A stretch of 64,000 nucleotides of DNA from Pedobacter sp. PF22-3 (GTDB lineage Bacteria > Bacteroidota > Bacteroidia > Sphingobacteriales > Sphingobacteriaceae), in the NCBI RefSeq assembly GCF_026239555.1, contig NZ_JAPIVP010000001.1, positions 434,001 through 498,000 on the forward strand, given 5' to 3'. Of the stretch, positions 45,964 to 54,847 are shown in pieces (position 1 is the stretch's first letter; the number at the start of each line of letters is the position of its first letter). The notes beneath the pieces were generated by a model. The model was not told the origin of the DNA. It was given only the letters and a program-made list of their open reading frames with translations, and ran no database searches. Position numbers and translations under genes: made by a program.

Positions 45964-47172
45964 ATGAACAAAAAAATGAGATCATTTTTGATCAAATCTG
46001 TCATCGTATTAGTACTAATACATTTAGCCTATTTCCTGTATGGTTATTTTAAGTTTACAGGCATTAGAGAAATCGATGTTTATACAGAGTTTTACCGTTT
46101 CAAGTTTTATGATGACGTATCTATTTCACATTTTTTTGTAACTGGTTTATTTTTATTAACTGTTCTTATTCTACTCATACGGAATCATTCCAAAGAAAAG
46201 TACAGCGCACTAAATCTAATTAAAATAGGCACTGCTCTGCTTTTCATCGTGTTCTTATCCTTAACCTTCTTTATGAGTTATAGTTTCGGGATGAATGCCA
46301 AACTTAAGCACGAATTATCAGCGAAAAATTTCAATGCGGATAAAAAGCTGTTAAATGTTTTGAATCCATTTTTATACCCTGGCTCACACTATAATTCAGA
46401 AACACTATCAGAAACACTATTTAATGTAACCAATATTCTTTATCCAAAGCCCTATCCGGTAATGGAGGTAACGGATACTGTTTTTTATGATCCGGCAGAT
46501 AAGCAATATTTTAGTCTGCAATCTGAATATTATAGCATCGATACTTTGAAAATGCTGACCACAGGTTATGAAAAGCTGAAAAGCGCGGCCAATTCTGTTA
46601 ATGAGTTACTAGGCTTTGATCAGCAAGAATTACAGAAAAGAATCATTTCAAAAAACATCAGAAAGGACAGTATTGAAATTATATTCAGAGGAGCTGAAGT
46701 CAACCCTAAATATGATGATGATATTTGTATTTTTCTTGAAAATAAAACGTTAATCAGTCCAATATATGGCGAAGATATAGTAAAACAACAGCGTCAAAAT
46801 GCGATAGACCGATACAAACTACTCTATAAGTTAAACCAGGATTCATTACTTCAATCGTTTAAAAAGCTGGATTCATTATTGAAAAGATACCATGTAGAAT
46901 CTTCAATTAATCCAGCAAACCTCACACAGGATGTATTCCGTTTTCGGGATAAAGATCAGGATCAGCTAGGCCAGATCAGGAACAATTTTAACCGAAATGC
47001 ACTGATTGAAAAAATTAAAATTTTGAACCGGCTGTTTTATCAGCCAAGATTTTTTCATTCATCCATCAGAGAGATTTTCTTTATCGTACTATTTTCAACC
47101 TGGCTCTTTGGATTTGCAATTTTTGTGATTTCAACTTATTTACGAAGACCAAAGCAAAACGCATTAAAGTAG
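45964..47172 (+). CDS. Membrane protein of unknown function
   Basis: 402 residues. Hydrophobic segments at about 8-27, 55-75, 85-107 and 368-390 (IREIFFIVLFSTWLFGFAIFVIS). Between the third and last lies a 260-residue polar region, lysine-, asparagine- and tyrosine-rich (AKNFNADKKLLNVLNPFLYPGSHYNSET; DKQYFSLQSEYYSIDTLKML; RYKLLYKLNQDSLLQSFKKLDSLLKRY), partly coiled-coil-like. The topology resembles the outer parts of LptF/LptG-type or ABC permease-like proteins, but I see no diagnostic motif and do not name it. It stands between the kinases and an AraC regulator with 130-nt or larger gaps, so no operon link is visible. Confidence 0.7.
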   Translation: MNKKMRSFLIKSVIVLVLIHLAYFLYGYFKFTGIREIDVYTEFYRFKFYDDVSISHFFVTGLFLLTVLILLIRNHSKEKYSALNLIKIGTALLFIVFLSLTFFMSYSFGMNAKLKHELSAKNFNADKKLLNVLNPFLYPGSHYNSETLSETLFNVTNILYPKPYPVMEVTDTVFYDPADKQYFSLQSEYYSIDTLKMLTTGYEKLKSAANSVNELLGFDQQELQKRIISKNIRKDSIEIIFRGAEVNPKYDDDICIFLENKTLISPIYGEDIVKQQRQNAIDRYKLLYKLNQDSLLQSFKKLDSLLKRYHVESSINPANLTQDVFRFRDKDQDQLGQIRNNFNRNALIEKIKILNRLFYQPRFFHSSIREIFFIVLFSTWLFGFAIFVISTYLRRPKQNALK

Positions 47173-47302
47173 TAAAATTTTGTAAGGTTAGTTTACAAAA
47201 GAAAAGGATTGGTTTATATTCACTTCGCATTCGGTTTTAATCAATAATTTAGTCTCGACAAATTTCCTTTATGAAAGAGTTATAGCGCAAGCCTGGAGAA
47301 AT

Positions 47303-48163
47303 ATGGAGAAAAATCTGTTAAAAACCATCATTGTAAAACCTGAAAACATAGTGTTAAAGCAGTATGTTGAATATTTTCTTTTCTTACAGAAAAACGATGG
47401 TATACCCGTTCAATATAGTACCTTTCCTAACAATAATTTGTGTCTGGCTATTTATCGGCATAATCATGTCGACTATCAGCGTGATGAAAAAGTTAATCAT
47501 TGCATCATTAAAACGGGCAAGAAAGAATTTACCAGCCGAATTTATGGCTTCCACAACATGCCTTTTAAGGTGGATATTCAGCAGGAACTCAATCAGATTT
47601 GTGTGATCTTCCATCCTGCCGCTTTAAAAGCTTTTACCCGGGTAGATTTTGATGAGATATGCTATACCGACCAGATGTTTGAACAATTGTTTCAGCCAAA
47701 TGATAAATATTTTCTTGAGCAACTTTTCGATGAGCCTGATCCCGCACAACAAGCCAGAAAGCTTGAAAGATTGTTATTGAATGAACTTGAAGAAAATCGC
47801 ATATCAAAAATTCAGGAAGCACTTTACCATTTGTCAATAGCTCAGCTAAATAACCCAAATATGAGTGTAGACATGCTTTGTCAAAAACTTGGCATTAGCG
47901 ATACTACCCTCTTCAGGATTTTTAAAAACAGTTTGGGACAAAACCCTCAGAAATACATCAAAACCGTTCGTTTTAGGAAAGCATTAAAAGATCTAATGAA
48001 TACACCAGATCCACTCACTACTGTCGCATTACGTCATCATTATTATGACCAGGCCCATTTTATTAAAGATTTTAAAACATTTACAGGTTATTCTCCCAAA
48101 AAATTACTCAAGGCTGTATCTGTACAGCAGCAATCACTAGCCTGGATTTACCAGGAAAAGTAA
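47303..48163 (+). CDS. AraC-family transcriptional regulator
   Basis: 286 residues. The N-terminal 170 form the ligand/dimer region (NNNLCLAIYRHNHVDY; SRIYGFHNMPFKVDIQQELNQICVIFHPAALKAF). The C-terminal HTH pair is clear: MSVDMLCQKLGISDTTLFRIFKNSLGQNPQKYIKTVRFRKAL and LTTVALRHHYYDQAHFIKDFKTFTGYSPKKLLK. It binds DNA as an activator, cue unknown. The S41 peptidase gene begins 63 nt downstream on the same strand and could be a target or co-transcribed. Confidence 0.88.
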   Translation: MEKNLLKTIIVKPENIVLKQYVEYFLFLQKNDGIPVQYSTFPNNNLCLAIYRHNHVDYQRDEKVNHCIIKTGKKEFTSRIYGFHNMPFKVDIQQELNQICVIFHPAALKAFTRVDFDEICYTDQMFEQLFQPNDKYFLEQLFDEPDPAQQARKLERLLLNELEENRISKIQEALYHLSIAQLNNPNMSVDMLCQKLGISDTTLFRIFKNSLGQNPQKYIKTVRFRKALKDLMNTPDPLTTVALRHHYYDQAHFIKDFKTFTGYSPKKLLKAVSVQQQSLAWIYQEK

Positions 48164-48226
48164 GGTGAATGATTTTTACAATTTCTTCTGCCTGCAATCT
48201 TTTTTCTTTGTGGAAATTCTTATTCC

Positions 48227-49834
48227 ATGCGATACCTGTCCATTTTTTTGGCCATTTGTTTGGCCACTTCCTGTGCTTTAAAACAGAAACAATTTTCACC
48301 TGATTTTTCTTCATCACCTGATGGTGTTCCGCAGTTAACACACCAGCAAATGCTGGCCGATCATGATTCCCTGGTTTCTTATATCCGACAGGTTAGTCCG
48401 GTCATTTATTTTAATCAGGAAGTCAGGCAAATTCATTTTGATCATTATGCCAAGCTACTAAGAAAAAAAATTAAACCCGGCATGGACATGGGTGCCTACC
48501 TCTTTATTGTTGAGCAAACGTTTAATGCTGCCCAAGACGGGCATTCGAACAGGTTGGGAAGCTGGCAACTGGATATCATGAAAAGCAACTGGATTCCCAA
48601 TGGTTTGGTTACAAATATTGATACGAATACGATCAACTATGGTTACCAATATGAAAACTATGCTAATAAAAACTTTTCGGCCAAACTCAATCTGAATCTT
48701 GCATATACCAATGGTGAATATTATAATCTTCTACCCTTCACTTACAAAGATCAGAACTACCCTGCGGGAATGAAAGTATTGTCTTGTAATGGCATGCCGG
48801 TTCACAAATTTGTGAATAAAGAGATCACAGCAATATCGCCGTTAAGGTGGGACAGACAATACAATAGAGTATATCATGAACGTTTCTATCGACCTGTACA
48901 GATTTTTAATCAGGGGCAGTTGAAATTTGTTTTTGAAGAGGATAATGAGCAGAAACATCAACTCACTATTGGTTATAAAGATACCCTTCAGTTTACGCAG
49001 AAAATCAAACATCCATTTGGTTATAATGGTGAACAAGAGCCACTCACCACACATTATTTTGAACAGGAGAAGATTTTTTATGCACGGATGCCCTTAATGA
49101 TTGAAGCTTATGGAGATTCATTAGCAAAAAAATTCAGTGAGCTGACCTCCGGAAAACCTGTTAAAGCCATTGTGTTGGATATAAGGGGAAATGGTGGCGG
49201 CAGTGATAATACCTACGCTAATTTTTTAGGAAAAATAATGAACGATACCTTAAAGCAGGATGTTGTTGTGGGAAGAAACTTTAGCCCTTACAATCAAAAG
49301 CAATTTAAAGTAAATACCGATTCTGTAAAAAATAAAAAGGGATTTTCATTTGAAGTTAATGTAGCTACCTTGAATGCACCAGATATGTATTTTATTTCTA
49401 TCCCTAACTTCAAATTTGTAACACCTGATAGCCTGAATGCAGGCTTCAAAGGAAAAGTATATCTTCTACAAGACCGTTTTATCTATTCTTCAGCTTCCAA
49501 CCTTTCTAACCTTGCCAGTAAAAATGATCAGCTGGTTAGTATTGGAGAAACCCCAAATTTATTAGGCGGTTTACAAACAAATCCTTCCATTCTTCAGTTA
49601 CCCTACAGCAAGATTATTTTTAGGATTGAGCCTCAGATTGATTTTACCGGTGCAATAAAAGCAGCCGATGCTTTCCAGAACCATGTTGAATATCCGGTAG
49701 CTTACACCATTAAAGAATTAAAAGAAAGAGTTACGACAGAAAAACCGATATACGGTCGTGATTTTTTGTATCGCAGCGATCCTATGTTTAAAAAAGTACT
49801 TCAGCTAGAACAAGTGAACAGCAGTCAGCGTTAA
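48227..49834 (+). CDS. S41-family (C-terminal-processing-like) peptidase lipoprotein
   Basis: 535 residues with a lipoprotein signal (RYLSIFLAICLATSCALKQ). A helical N-terminal part (LTHQQMLADHDSLVSYIRQVSPVIYFNQEV) precedes a PDZ-like segment (NYPAGMKVLSCNGMPVHKFVNKEI). The tail-protease core follows: ARMPLMIEAYGDSLAKKFSEL, KAIVLDIRGNGGGSDNTYANFLG, and the nucleophile region KVYLLQDRFIYSSASNLSNLA (Ser), with GETPNLLGG after. These match S41 serine proteases, which cleave C-termini or unfolded proteins in the envelope. Catalytic Ser is visible; the Lys partner cannot be fixed by eye. Confidence 0.85.
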   Translation: MRYLSIFLAICLATSCALKQKQFSPDFSSSPDGVPQLTHQQMLADHDSLVSYIRQVSPVIYFNQEVRQIHFDHYAKLLRKKIKPGMDMGAYLFIVEQTFNAAQDGHSNRLGSWQLDIMKSNWIPNGLVTNIDTNTINYGYQYENYANKNFSAKLNLNLAYTNGEYYNLLPFTYKDQNYPAGMKVLSCNGMPVHKFVNKEITAISPLRWDRQYNRVYHERFYRPVQIFNQGQLKFVFEEDNEQKHQLTIGYKDTLQFTQKIKHPFGYNGEQEPLTTHYFEQEKIFYARMPLMIEAYGDSLAKKFSELTSGKPVKAIVLDIRGNGGGSDNTYANFLGKIMNDTLKQDVVVGRNFSPYNQKQFKVNTDSVKNKKGFSFEVNVATLNAPDMYFISIPNFKFVTPDSLNAGFKGKVYLLQDRFIYSSASNLSNLASKNDQLVSIGETPNLLGGLQTNPSILQLPYSKIIFRIEPQIDFTGAIKAADAFQNHVEYPVAYTIKELKERVTTEKPIYGRDFLYRSDPMFKKVLQLEQVNSSQR

Positions 49835-49860
49835 ACCAGCTGACCTGTTAATTATTACAT

Positions 49861-49909
49861 TTTGCTGCCTGATAACCGCCCTAACCAACTGCTGGTTTAA
49901 GGCAGCAAA
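49861..49909. terminator. Long nested hairpin between convergent genes
   Basis: TTTGCTGCCT (49861-49870) pairs with AGGCAGCAAA (49900-49909), and the 29-nt loop contains a smaller AACCA/TGGTT hairpin. No strong T-run follows on either strand, so terminator function is tentative. It lies between the S41 gene and the minus-strand receiver gene. Confidence 0.4.
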
Positions 49910-49941
49910 GTAAATATTCAACTCACAGAATAATCAAGTGA

Positions 49942-50301
49942 TTAATTTACCACGGCATTCACCCTGGCAGCAAAGTCGTCTATATTGAAAGGTTTTGCAA
50001 TAAAATCATCCGGAATGCATTTTTTGTTGACTTCCGTTATAGATGAATGTGCAGACATCATCAAAACTGGAATACCCAGGGTACGCTGATCATTCTTCAC
50101 CTCCCGGCAAAGGTCATGTCCATTACCATCAGGCAAACGTACGTCCAAAATCATCAGGCTTGGTGCAGCAAAAAGCAAATCCTTTCTAAAACTCCTAATA
50201 TCAGGATACAGTTTAACCTCATAATTCTCCTCATCCAATAGCAATCCGATGATTTCCCTGATATCCTGATCATCCTCTAAAACCATTATTCTCTTTTTCA
50301 T
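49942..50301 (-). CDS. Single-domain response regulator (CheY-like receiver)
   Basis: 119 residues forming one receiver domain: acidic pocket in IMVLEDDQDIREII, phospho-acceptor Asp in LMILDVRLPDGNG, Ser in LMMSAHSS and the Lys of FIAKPFNIDDF. No output domain. It passes phosphate or alters partner binding; the cognate kinase is not adjacent. The nearby hybrid kinases end in HPt domains and need a final receiver, so a link is possible but unproven. Confidence 0.92.
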   Translation of the reverse strand: MKKRIMVLEDDQDIREIIGLLLDEENYEVKLYPDIRSFRKDLLFAAPSLMILDVRLPDGNGHDLCREVKNDQRTLGIPVLMMSAHSSITEVNKKCIPDDFIAKPFNIDDFAARVNAVVN

Positions 50302-50378
50302 TTTCGTTCCGTGTGTATTTATATAACCATTTGGATTCCATTTAGTTTTAGCAGAACCAAAACAATTAAATTATTCAC

Positions 50379-50651
50379 TTAATTGCTTTGTTTGATCCTC
50401 ACAGGTCCTTTAATCTTTCCAACATCTATCGCCTTACCTTTTTGGGTGATTAAAATTTTTCCATCAATACTCAGGTCAATTGCGACTTCCATAATAGTCC
50501 CCATATGTTTCCGCCAATCGTTTGGAAAAAGCATCCTGGCAATTTCAGACGGGCAGGTACTTTTATCGGAGCCGCGCTGCTCAGCCACCATTAATATCCG
50601 CGCTGCTATGATTTGCTTCTCTTGCATCATCGGTATAACACATTCCGTCAT
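50379..50651 (-). CDS. DUF3253-family small protein
   Basis: From the ATG at 50651 the product is 90 residues (MTECVIPMMQEKQIIAARIL...). The core ILMVAEQRGSDKSTCPSEIARMLFPNDWRKHMGTIMEVAIDLSIDGKILITQKGKAIDVGKIKGPVRIKQ matches the DUF3253 winged-helix-like family (cPSEvAR, DWR, ItQkG, GPiRi). The frame is open to 50789 but the extra text is not conserved-looking; the chosen start has an AACCAACTG context. Function unknown, possibly nucleic-acid binding. It lies 77 nt upstream of the receiver gene on the same strand. Confidence 0.7.
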   Translation of the reverse strand: MTECVIPMMQEKQIIAARILMVAEQRGSDKSTCPSEIARMLFPNDWRKHMGTIMEVAIDLSIDGKILITQKGKAIDVGKIKGPVRIKQSN

Positions 50652-50857
50652 CAGTTGGTTTCCGAATACTATTCTCATCAACAGTAAATGCTCCACATTA
50701 TTATAATTGTTGAAAATCCTGATTACATCCTGACTTTCAAAATTGCTTTCGGGTTTAAATACGGGAAATAATACAAAAAGGTCCGGCATCAGTATTAGTC
50801 AAAACTTTCATCGCTCTGCCCTAGTTGTTATGATAACCATCTTTTTTAAAAATCCCT

Positions 50858-51928
50858 ATGAATATTGGAATAATAGCACATTTAAAACATCCCATCCGTA
50901 AACCATATATGGGCGGCCTGGAAGCTTTCACATACGAGGTTACCAAAAGGTTTATTGCTAGAGGACACACCGTAACTTTGTACGCAAGTGAATTGAGCGA
51001 TCCTGACCTTAATGTTAATGTGATACTCACAGATGTAGATTACGATAGGGAAACACTAAGCAGGTTCAGGGCTCACGAGTTGAGTGAAGATTTTATATCC
51101 ACACATCATGCTTATTTAGAACTTATGCAAGATATTGATGGCCGTGAACATGATGTAATCTTCAACAATAGTCTTAATTATGTGCCACTTACCATGTCTA
51201 CCATTACCGCAACGCCCATGGTTACCGTACTGCATACCCCTCCTATTTTTGAAATGAAACGGGCGATGTTACAAGAGCGTAAAATAGGAAGAATGCGGTA
51301 TGTAAGTGTTTCAAAGCCCAATGCGCTTGCCTGGCAGCCTTTCCTTAATCATTGTGAGGTGATCTGTAATGGCGTAGATATTTCATTATGGAAATTTTAC
51401 GCGCAACCCGCTGGTGATTACCTGATCTGGTTTGGAAGGATTCATCCGGATAAAGGAACGCACATTGCTATACAAGCGGCTAAATTGGCTGGCTATCCTA
51501 TTAAAGTAGCAGGCAGTATTGCCGATTTACATTATTTCCAAACTTATGTTGAACCGCTTATTGGCGAAGGTGTAGAAATGCTTGGAAATTGCAGCCACGA
51601 AACACTTAATGAATTAATTGGCAATGCCAGGTGCGCGCTGATTACCCCTTGCTGGGATGAGCCTTTTGGCCTTGTTGTTGCAGAAAGCCTCGCCTGCGGT
51701 ACACCCGTAGCGGGCATATCCCGTGGCGCATTGCCCTATCTTGTGACTGCCGGAACGGGTTGTCTCACCAGCAGCAATGACCCTGCCGATCTTGCAAATT
51801 GTGTGGCTGCAGCTGTAAATATGGATCGGGGCGCCTGCCGCCGTCAGGCCGAAGAAAACCTGGATATTGAACGCATGATAGATGCTTATGAATTGCTGCT
51901 GATGGAAACAGTTAGCCACGTAGCCTGA
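50858..51928 (+). CDS. Family 4 glycosyltransferase
   Basis: 356 residues with a GT-B fold: the N-terminal acceptor domain begins NIGIIAHLKHPIRKPYMGGLEAFTYEVTKRFIARGHTVTLYA, and the donor domain shows YLIWFGRIHPDKGTHIAIQAAKLAGYPIKVAGS and ITPCWDEPFGLVVAESLACGTPVAG (the E-x7-E motif of GT4). It transfers a sugar from a nucleotide sugar to an unknown acceptor in the cytoplasm. The next glycosyltransferase gene starts 1 nt after its stop, so they are translated together and probably build the same glycan. Confidence 0.92.
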   Translation: MNIGIIAHLKHPIRKPYMGGLEAFTYEVTKRFIARGHTVTLYASELSDPDLNVNVILTDVDYDRETLSRFRAHELSEDFISTHHAYLELMQDIDGREHDVIFNNSLNYVPLTMSTITATPMVTVLHTPPIFEMKRAMLQERKIGRMRYVSVSKPNALAWQPFLNHCEVICNGVDISLWKFYAQPAGDYLIWFGRIHPDKGTHIAIQAAKLAGYPIKVAGSIADLHYFQTYVEPLIGEGVEMLGNCSHETLNELIGNARCALITPCWDEPFGLVVAESLACGTPVAGISRGALPYLVTAGTGCLTSSNDPADLANCVAAAVNMDRGACRRQAEENLDIERMIDAYELLLMETVSHVA

Positions 51929-51929
51929 T

Positions 51930-52976
51930 ATGGAAATTGCTTTTTACGTTCATCACCACGGATCCGGGCACCTGATGAGGTGCCTGGCGATTGCTTCTGC
52001 CCTCAAAAATTGCCATATTACTTTTTTGGGAAGTAGGCTTGAAGCGCACAAATCGTTGATTCCGAAATCAATTGATCTTATCTTTTTACCGATGGATACA
52101 CCTAACCAGCAGGATCGTGATTTCCTGGATCAAAACCTGGAAGGGTTGCACTATGCACCACTTAATATCGATGGACAGCTCCAACGGGTGAACAGGATAA
52201 CCAGTTTTTTAGCCAGCCACCCCAAATTACTATTTGTTGTCGACGTTTCAGTTGAAATTGCCATGCTTTCGAGACTTTGTGGTGTGCCAACAGTTGTGAT
52301 TAGGCAACATGGTTTAAGAGATGATTTACCCCATCAGATCTGCTTCCGCAATGCAGTTGGTTTGTTGGCCCCTTTTGATGTGCGAATGGTGGGACATGGT
52401 CCCGAATGGGTAAATAATAAAACTTTTTATACCGGTGGGTTAAGTCGGTTTGCGCCCAGTGCAGATACATCAGACGCCAGCAAAAAGCATGTAGCCATAC
52501 TTATTGGCAATGGCGGCACCAGTATAAATGGAGAATTTTTAGATTATCTCTCCAAGCAGTGTTTGCAATGGACATTCCATATCTTGGGCGATAGCCAACA
52601 TGTGAGTACCGTTAATAATTTACACTTTCATGGAAAATTGAATGATCCTCAGGATATATTGGCAAACTGCTGCATTGTAATAGGTAATGCCGGTCATAAC
52701 ACGCTGATGGAATGTGCATCGCTCAACAAACGTTTTATTGCCATAGCTGAAAAACGCCCTTTTGAAGAACAGGAAGAAAAAGCCCGCATCATCGAAGAAC
52801 TGGCATTGGCAGTACACGTACCTGCCTCTGAAATACGCTGTATTGATTGGGAAGAAATGCTTGAAAATTTGTTAACTACCCGCCCAAACTGGACGGGGTT
52901 TATCAGCAGTGATGCAGCCGAAAGGGCAGCAAATTATTTAATGAACATGCATAGCGATATTTTTCAGCATCATTAA
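51930..52976 (+). CDS. MurG-like (GT28-type) glycosyltransferase
   Basis: 348 residues. N-terminal HHHGSGHLMRCLAIASALKNCHITFLGSR is the glycine-rich acceptor loop of MurG/GT28-like enzymes; the C-terminal half has VAILIGNGGTSINGEFLDYL, FHGKLNDPQDILANCCIVIGNAGHNTLMECASLNKRFIAI (nucleotide-sugar binding) and PFEEQEEKARIIEELALAV. It is not MurG itself: the locus lacks the peptidoglycan cluster. Tail-to-tail with the GT2 gene, sharing four nucleotides at the stops. Confidence 0.85.
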   Translation: MEIAFYVHHHGSGHLMRCLAIASALKNCHITFLGSRLEAHKSLIPKSIDLIFLPMDTPNQQDRDFLDQNLEGLHYAPLNIDGQLQRVNRITSFLASHPKLLFVVDVSVEIAMLSRLCGVPTVVIRQHGLRDDLPHQICFRNAVGLLAPFDVRMVGHGPEWVNNKTFYTGGLSRFAPSADTSDASKKHVAILIGNGGTSINGEFLDYLSKQCLQWTFHILGDSQHVSTVNNLHFHGKLNDPQDILANCCIVIGNAGHNTLMECASLNKRFIAIAEKRPFEEQEEKARIIEELALAVHVPASEIRCIDWEEMLENLLTTRPNWTGFISSDAAERAANYLMNMHSDIFQHH

Positions 52977-53794
52977 GTCAACTTCAGTGCTTTTTCCATT
53001 TCCATGGCCGAGGGCATGCGCTTGAGCTCAATATCCTCCTCAGACCATTTGATCAAGCCTGCGCGCTCAAACTTCGCCAGCCAACCTTCCATAGGCCAAA
53101 TCCCCCATTTTTTCCTGAAGGATGTTGCATTACTCACAATATCAACAAGATGGTTCATAGGCGGGTCGTAACTTGGGTGATACTGATGAAAAGCCATCGC
53201 ATTTATCGTATGTATAGGCACACCTTTTGCCTTAGCGGCAAAAGCAAAATCGGTATCTTCTGCCCCATATCCCGTAAAAAATTCATCAAATCCACCTATT
53301 TGCCTGAAAACGGATTTACTACAGCCAAAATTAAGCGACCAAAAAAGTTCATATGGATATTGGTCAACATTTTCGCGTACCGGGTCTGGTATGCTATATT
53401 CTTTCATACATGCTAAAAGATTTTCTTTTTCCATCACTTGCGCGGTAAGATAGCGAACCCGGCCAGCAATGAGTACATCCCGATTGTTAAAGGTTTTATT
53501 GTAAACGGATAGAAAATCTGATGCTGGAATACAATCAACATCAAGAAATATCACGTGATCAAAACAAGCAAAAGATACAGCAGCATTTCTTGCAGCGGCC
53601 AGTGGTAAATGATGCACGCTACTAACTACGCGCTGTTTGATAGGGAAACTGCAGGCAGGTAATTGATATGCTTCCTCGTTCATATGTACAATTACAAGTT
53701 CAGCAGGTTGCTGAGCGCCGCGTTCCAAACCACTAATCATATTGAGGAGTGCAGCCCGGCGGTTTTTAACAATCGTAACCAATGAAATATCCAT
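52973..53794 (-). CDS. Family 2 glycosyltransferase
   Basis: 273 residues, GT-A fold. DISLVTIVKNRRAALLNMISGLE opens the nucleotide-binding fold, FLDVDCIPASDF carries the DxD metal motif, and SLNFGCSKSVFRQIGGFDEFFTGYGAEDTDFAFAAKAKG contains the GAED-D acceptor/base motif typical of GT2 and GT7-C-like enzymes. It probably works with the two convergent glycosyltransferases on one surface glycan, though it has its own promoter on the other strand. Confidence 0.9.
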   Translation of the reverse strand: MDISLVTIVKNRRAALLNMISGLERGAQQPAELVIVHMNEEAYQLPACSFPIKQRVVSSVHHLPLAAARNAAVSFACFDHVIFLDVDCIPASDFLSVYNKTFNNRDVLIAGRVRYLTAQVMEKENLLACMKEYSIPDPVRENVDQYPYELFWSLNFGCSKSVFRQIGGFDEFFTGYGAEDTDFAFAAKAKGVPIHTINAMAFHQYHPSYDPPMNHLVDIVSNATSFRKKWGIWPMEGWLAKFERAGLIKWSEEDIELKRMPSAMEMEKALKLT

Positions 53795-53979
53795 GATATA
53801 ATGAACCTATCCAGTCATCAAATAGTTTGAAATACATCATTTCTAAACGGAAATTAACTTAAAATCTGTGCAATATACTGTAATTAAAACACCCATTTCA
53901 ACAGCATAATCTGGATATTTATCATCATCATGTAATTGTCAGCATTTAATTGATATTAGTAAATTATTTCCTAATGTCG

Positions 53980-53987
53980 TATATTTG
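53980..53987 (+). promoter_or_regulatory. Candidate -7 box for the L,D-transpeptidase at 54053
   Basis: TATATTTG fits TAnnTTTG exactly and lies 65 nt before the ATG. The nearest TTG upstream is too far away for a normal -33 element, so only the -7 part is supported. Confidence 0.4.
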
Positions 53988-54052
53988 TTACACAATCAAA
54001 TCCAAATAGCCTATTGCAGAAAGCCCTACTTAAACATTTCAATTAGTTATCT

Positions 54053-54847
54053 ATGAGAAAATACATCTTGGGCATCTTCTTTATTATTTTATCCTTAAGC
54101 TTTTTCCTATTGGCCATGAGCGATAAAAAAATCGCACATCCGAAAAATGTTACAGGTGTTTCGACTGTGATAAAACCAAGTTATGCTGCTTACGCAAGAA
54201 CACTTTATAACCAGGTTCATTTAAAAGATTCGGGCCTGACATATCCGGTGTTTGAAAAAGCATTAACAGGATTTTATAACTTAAAAGAAGCTGGCAGACT
54301 ATCGCAGCATGCGCTGTTGAGCATTGCAGACTTTGATCAGAAAAGTTCCAAAAAAAGGCTTTATGTGTTAGACCTGGCTAGAAAGAAAATTATTTTAAAT
54401 ACCTGGGTGGCTCATGGTCAGCGCAGTGGCGATGATGAAACAGTCACTTTTTCCAACAAAAACGACTCCTATCGCAGCAGTATCGGCTTTTATGTAACTG
54501 GTGAGGAATACGTAGGCACGCATGGCAGATCGCTTCGTTTAGATGGTATGGACGCGGGTTATAACGATAATGCCAGAATGCGCGCTATCGTTATTCACGG
54601 TGCACCTTATGTAAGCCAGGGTACAATTGAGGCTTTAGGGCGTTTGGGTCGAAGTCAGGGTTGTCCGGCGGTGAGTCCTGAACTATCCAATCAATTGATC
54701 AGTGCAATGGGCGAAGGGAGTGTACTTTTTATCAATAAAAGTGCAGAGAAATATGCTTCGCGTTACCTGGATGAGCAGCATGCCGCATTGGCGGTATTGC
54801 CAGCCCTGAACAACAGTGCTGATCAGGGCCAGATTCACCTGGATTAA
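54053..54847 (+). CDS. Murein L,D-transpeptidase catalytic domain protein (YkuD_2 type)
   Basis: 264 residues with an N-terminal membrane/signal segment (ILGIFFIILSLSFFLLAMS). The core reads LYVLDLARKKIILNTWVAHGQRSGDDETVTFSN and MRAIVIHGAPYVSQ...LGRLGRSQGCPAVSPE, where the His of IHGA and the Cys of SQGCPA are the expected catalytic pair of this family. Such enzymes form 3-3 cross-links or attach ligands in peptidoglycan in the periplasm. It is tail-to-tail with a second, unrelated type of L,D-transpeptidase. Confidence 0.88.
   Translation: MRKYILGIFFIILSLSFFLLAMSDKKIAHPKNVTGVSTVIKPSYAAYARTLYNQVHLKDSGLTYPVFEKALTGFYNLKEAGRLSQHALLSIADFDQKSSKKRLYVLDLARKKIILNTWVAHGQRSGDDETVTFSNKNDSYRSSIGFYVTGEEYVGTHGRSLRLDGMDAGYNDNARMRAIVIHGAPYVSQGTIEALGRLGRSQGCPAVSPELSNQLISAMGEGSVLFINKSAEKYASRYLDEQHAALAVLPALNNSADQGQIHLD

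Noticed and set aside
47178..47200. TTTTGTAA/TTACAAAA inverted repeat before the AraC gene
   Set aside because: An 8-bp AT-rich dyad with a 7-nt gap is likely by chance in such sequence; no second copy or T-run supports an operator or terminator.
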